Of a DNA stretch of 8,791 bases, positions 6,745-8,791 are shown in pieces. Each line of letters opens with the position of its first letter. The first letter of the stretch is position 1. The notes beneath the pieces were generated by a model. That model did not search any database and had not been told where the DNA came from. It worked only from the letters and a program-made list of their open reading frames with translations. The position numbers were made by a program, and so were the translations under genes. This stretch comes from Gammaproteobacteria bacterium (lineage in GTDB: Bacteria; Pseudomonadota; Gammaproteobacteria; Nitrosococcales; Methylophagaceae): NCBI GenBank assembly GCA_003645385.1, contig QNEY01000059.1, positions 1-8,791 of the forward strand, written 5' to 3'.

Positions 6745-8384
6745 TTCTGCCTATCTTGAGCCCGCACTTTAAATGGGCCATTAAGAGCCGTTAGGAGCTT
6801 TGAATCACGATTATATATATCATTCCTGAAAAACACATTGCCATCACGTATAAACGCTGTGCTGTAGCCAATTACTATCTTTATCGGTTTTTTTAGATTA
6901 ACTCGTGTAGTTTTTCCTGAGGCAATAACTGCATCAATTTTTTCACGATTCCAACCATCTTGATCGGCCAATAATCTCTCGGCAAAATCAAAAGGCTTAT
7001 CGACTCGAACACAACCAGCACTAAAAGAGCGACTCGTACGTGAAAAGTAATTTTTGTTGTTGGTATCATGCAGATAGACAGCATGTTTATTTGGAAACAT
7101 AAACTTAACTAAGCCTAAAGCATTATTAGGTCCTGCAGGTTGTCGTACTATGTAAGGTATATGGTTCAGAGACTTCCAGTCAATCGAAGTTGAATCTACT
7201 TCTTTCCCATCCATAGTCAGCAGAAGATAACCTTTTTTTACTAGGTATTCAGGGTCTTTTTTCAAGTTGGGAAGAATAGATCTACGCTTAATACCAGCTG
7301 GAATGGTCCAAGTGGGGTTGAAATCAATATAACGTATGACATCTTTAAATACGGGTGTTTGAGTGAACTGTTTGCCAACCTGTGATTTGGCTTCCCAGAA
7401 TAGCTTGTTATCTTTCATCCAGTAGACATGAAATCCAGCAATATCGACGGCAATAAATTCTCCTTTTAACTTATGGTAATACCAGCGCTGTCGTTCCAGA
7501 TTGATGCGTAATTGATCAATTCTCTGTTCAACGGATACATTCATTTCAGCAAGGGTTTTAGCTCCAATAACACCATCGTTGTCTAGTTCATGACGTTCCT
7601 GAAAATGTTTTACTGCAGTTTTCAGTTCAACATCGAATAACTCGGGATTTTCGGTGGTGCCTATATAATCATTTGTTGTGATTAGTTGTGCTCGTACTTG
7701 TGAAATACGTGTGTTTTTGTCTCCTAGTCTAAGTGTTTTTCCTGATTGAATTGTTACCCAACTACCAGTATTTTGATATTCACGATAACGTGCTAGAACA
7801 TTTTTTAATGAGTCGTAGCGTTTATGGGTTGGGCGAGCTTGTTTTAGAATCTCTTCAACCTTGCCATCCTCGAGCAATGCTATCAGTTTGGGTCGTATAT
7901 CTTTCCTATCAAACGGCTGGGAAAAATTAAAGTTCTTATCCAGAGCTTCTGGATCTACCTTACCGATAAGAAGGTTGTAATAAGCACGGAAAAAATTTTC
8001 TGATAGTAACAAGTCTAGGTCAACAGATGATGAGATATCTAATAGTCCTTGTTGCTGCTTATTGAGTAATATATCAATTGATGGAAGCCAATAATCATCA
8101 GGATTTAAGCCATCATCTTGCAGCTTCAAGATTTCTTTCCTTAGAACAGGAATTAACTTATTATTCCAAATGAGTTGGTAGCCGTTGGATTGATATAGCT
8201 TAGTGATGATAGGGCTACTATAGATAATTTGGCTGTCAATTTTTAAATAGCTTGTATCTTCTGTCAATGAATCTAGCCGTGATTGCACCTCAGTTTGGAA
8301 TGTTTCTTCAGCTATCACTGTTACAGGTAAAGTAAACAAAGCAAGTATGAATGAAATTACAATCGATTTAACGTTCTTGATCAT
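6741..8384 (-). CDS. YcbB/LdtD-type L,D-transpeptidase
   Basis: This is a 547-residue exported protein. A Sec signal peptide is present (MIKNVK, hydrophobic core, likely cleavage after VIA at 23-25). It is followed by the helical YcbB scaffold region (about 45-200) and a peptidoglycan-binding domain (about 217-281, with LRLGDKN, AVKHFQERH and DGVIGAKTLAEMN). The YkuD catalytic domain spans about 309-480. Active-site residues are intact: H439 in YLHDT and the nucleophile C458 in SAGCVRV. The family forms 3-3 (mDap-mDap) crosslinks in the periplasm, and some members resist many beta-lactams. E. coli YcbB is somewhat longer (615). The ATG has AAGGA eight bases upstream (8393-8397). The gene lies 27 bases after tadA, probably in one operon. 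Its stop overlaps the trhP stop on the other strand, so no terminator is visible in between. The exact paralogue is not certain, so no symbol is given. Confidence 0.93.
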   Translation of the reverse strand: MIKNVKSIVISFILALFTLPVTVIAEETFQTEVQSRLDSLTEDTSYLKIDSQIIYSSPIITKLYQSNGYQLIWNNKLIPVLRKEILKLQDDGLNPDDYWLPSIDILLNKQQQGLLDISSSVDLDLLLSENFFRAYYNLLIGKVDPEALDKNFNFSQPFDRKDIRPKLIALLEDGKVEEILKQARPTHKRYDSLKNVLARYREYQNTGSWVTIQSGKTLRLGDKNTRISQVRAQLITTNDYIGTTENPELFDVELKTAVKHFQERHELDNDGVIGAKTLAEMNVSVEQRIDQLRINLERQRWYYHKLKGEFIAVDIAGFHVYWMKDNKLFWEAKSQVGKQFTQTPVFKDVIRYIDFNPTWTIPAGIKRRSILPNLKKDPEYLVKKGYLLLTMDGKEVDSTSIDWKSLNHIPYIVRQPAGPNNALGLVKFMFPNKHAVYLHDTNNKNYFSRTSRSFSAGCVRVDKPFDFAERLLADQDGWNREKIDAVIASGKTTRVNLKKPIKIVIGYSTAFIRDGNVFFRNDIYNRDSKLLTALNGPFKVRAQDRQN

Positions 8385-8411
8385 ATTCTTTATCCTTAAT
8401 ATGAATTAATT

Positions 8412-8791
8412 TTATCGGCGAGATCGAAAAAACTTACGTAACAAGTCGCTACTTTGTTCGGAAAGTATCCCCTGTTCACAGAGCACATGATGGTTGAGTT
8501 GAGGTGTGTTAAAAATATCAAAACAACTACCGGCAGCGCCTGTTTTGGGTTCTGAAGTAGCATATACAACACGCTCAATACGGGCATGAACAAGTGCACC
8601 CGCACACATAATACAGGGCTCTAATGTTACGTAGAGTGTTGCACCTGGCAAGCGATAATTGTCGGCCTGATTACAGGCCGCTCGTAATGCCTGAATTTCA
8701 GCATGGGCAGTTGGATCGTGACTGACAATAGGTTGATTCCAGCCTTCACCAAGTAGAATGTTGTCTCGAACAATCACTGCACCAACAGGGA
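8412..8791 (-). CDS. tadA: tRNA-specific adenosine deaminase TadA, 5' end outside window
   Basis: This cytidine-deaminase-fold enzyme converts A34 to inosine in tRNA-Arg(ACG); it is essential in many bacteria. The visible 125 or so residues start at PVGAVIVRDN, continuous with the frame to the window edge. Some 25-40 N-terminal residues including the true start are therefore missing; the GTG at 8777 is an internal codon. The zinc site is complete: HAE (visible residues 29-31, the histidine a ligand and the glutamate the proton shuttle) and PCIMC (58-62, two cysteine ligands) in TLEPCIMCAGALVHARI. The TadA-typical RVVYAT, KTGAAGS and C-terminal helix ending FFRSRR are present. In E. coli tadA neighbours mltF. 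Here the L,D-transpeptidase and trhP genes lie between them. The downstream L,D-transpeptidase starts 27 bases after the tadA stop, so the two are likely co-transcribed. Confidence 0.95.
   Translation of the reverse strand, partial: PVGAVIVRDNILLGEGWNQPIVSHDPTAHAEIQALRAACNQADNYRLPGATLYVTLEPCIMCAGALVHARIERVVYATSEPKTGAAGSCFDIFNTPQLNHHVLCEQGILSEQSSDLLRKFFRSRR

Noticed and set aside
6758..6786. Possible hairpin (GCCC/GGGC and AATGG-G-CCATT) after the trhP stop as a terminator
   Set aside because: The stems are only 4-5 bp, there is no T run on the plus strand, and the sequence is L,D-transpeptidase coding DNA.
8396..8605. 69-codon minus-strand frame overlapping the end of tadA
   Set aside because: The TadA frame carries the conserved PCIMC motif here, and the alternative frame has no support.

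Overview
The window looks like chromosomal housekeeping DNA from a gammaproteobacterium of moderate-to-low G+C (about 40 % by eye). Evidence for this is the Gram-negative cell-wall set (MltF lipoprotein, YcbB/LdtD-type L,D-transpeptidase), DsbA, a TrhP (YegQ) very like the E. coli protein, and TadA. The ResB/CcsA (System II) cytochrome c pathway argues against enterics and Pseudomonas, which use System I. It would suit a Thiotrichales/Methylophaga-like or other sulfur- or methyl-oxidising lineage, but that placement is only a guess. No mobile elements, CRISPR arrays, RNA genes or recent insertions were seen.

Layout: (1) Positions 2-2120, + strand: the 3' end of resB, then ccsA, then dsbA, a likely operon for periplasmic thiol chemistry and haem attachment. 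It is closed by a strong hairpin terminator at 2129-2170. (2) Positions 2163-5240, - strand: mltF followed by a diguanylate cyclase gene (transcribed mltF to dgc), convergent with dsbA; the dgc stop codon lies inside the shared terminator. (3) Positions 5241-5394: an AT-rich divergent promoter region. (4) Positions 5395-6744, + strand: trhP, whose stop codon overlaps the stop of the next, convergent gene. (5) Positions 6741-8791, - strand: tadA (5' end beyond the window) followed by an L,D-transpeptidase gene, a likely two-gene operon.

Functionally the window mixes three themes. One is cytochrome c maturation and disulfide formation (resB, ccsA, dsbA). The second is peptidoglycan remodelling (mltF, L,D-transpeptidase). 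The third is tRNA wobble-position modification (tadA makes I34; trhP makes ho5U34). A c-di-GMP synthase sits behind the lytic transglycosylase. Every protein-coding stretch belongs to a recognisable family, and no wholly new system is evident. The points most worth a second look are the TTG start of mltF, the long uncharacterised N-terminal half of the cyclase, the overlapping convergent stops, and the tadA/trhP/cell-wall gene neighbourhood. No gene-free stretch is longer than about 155 bases.
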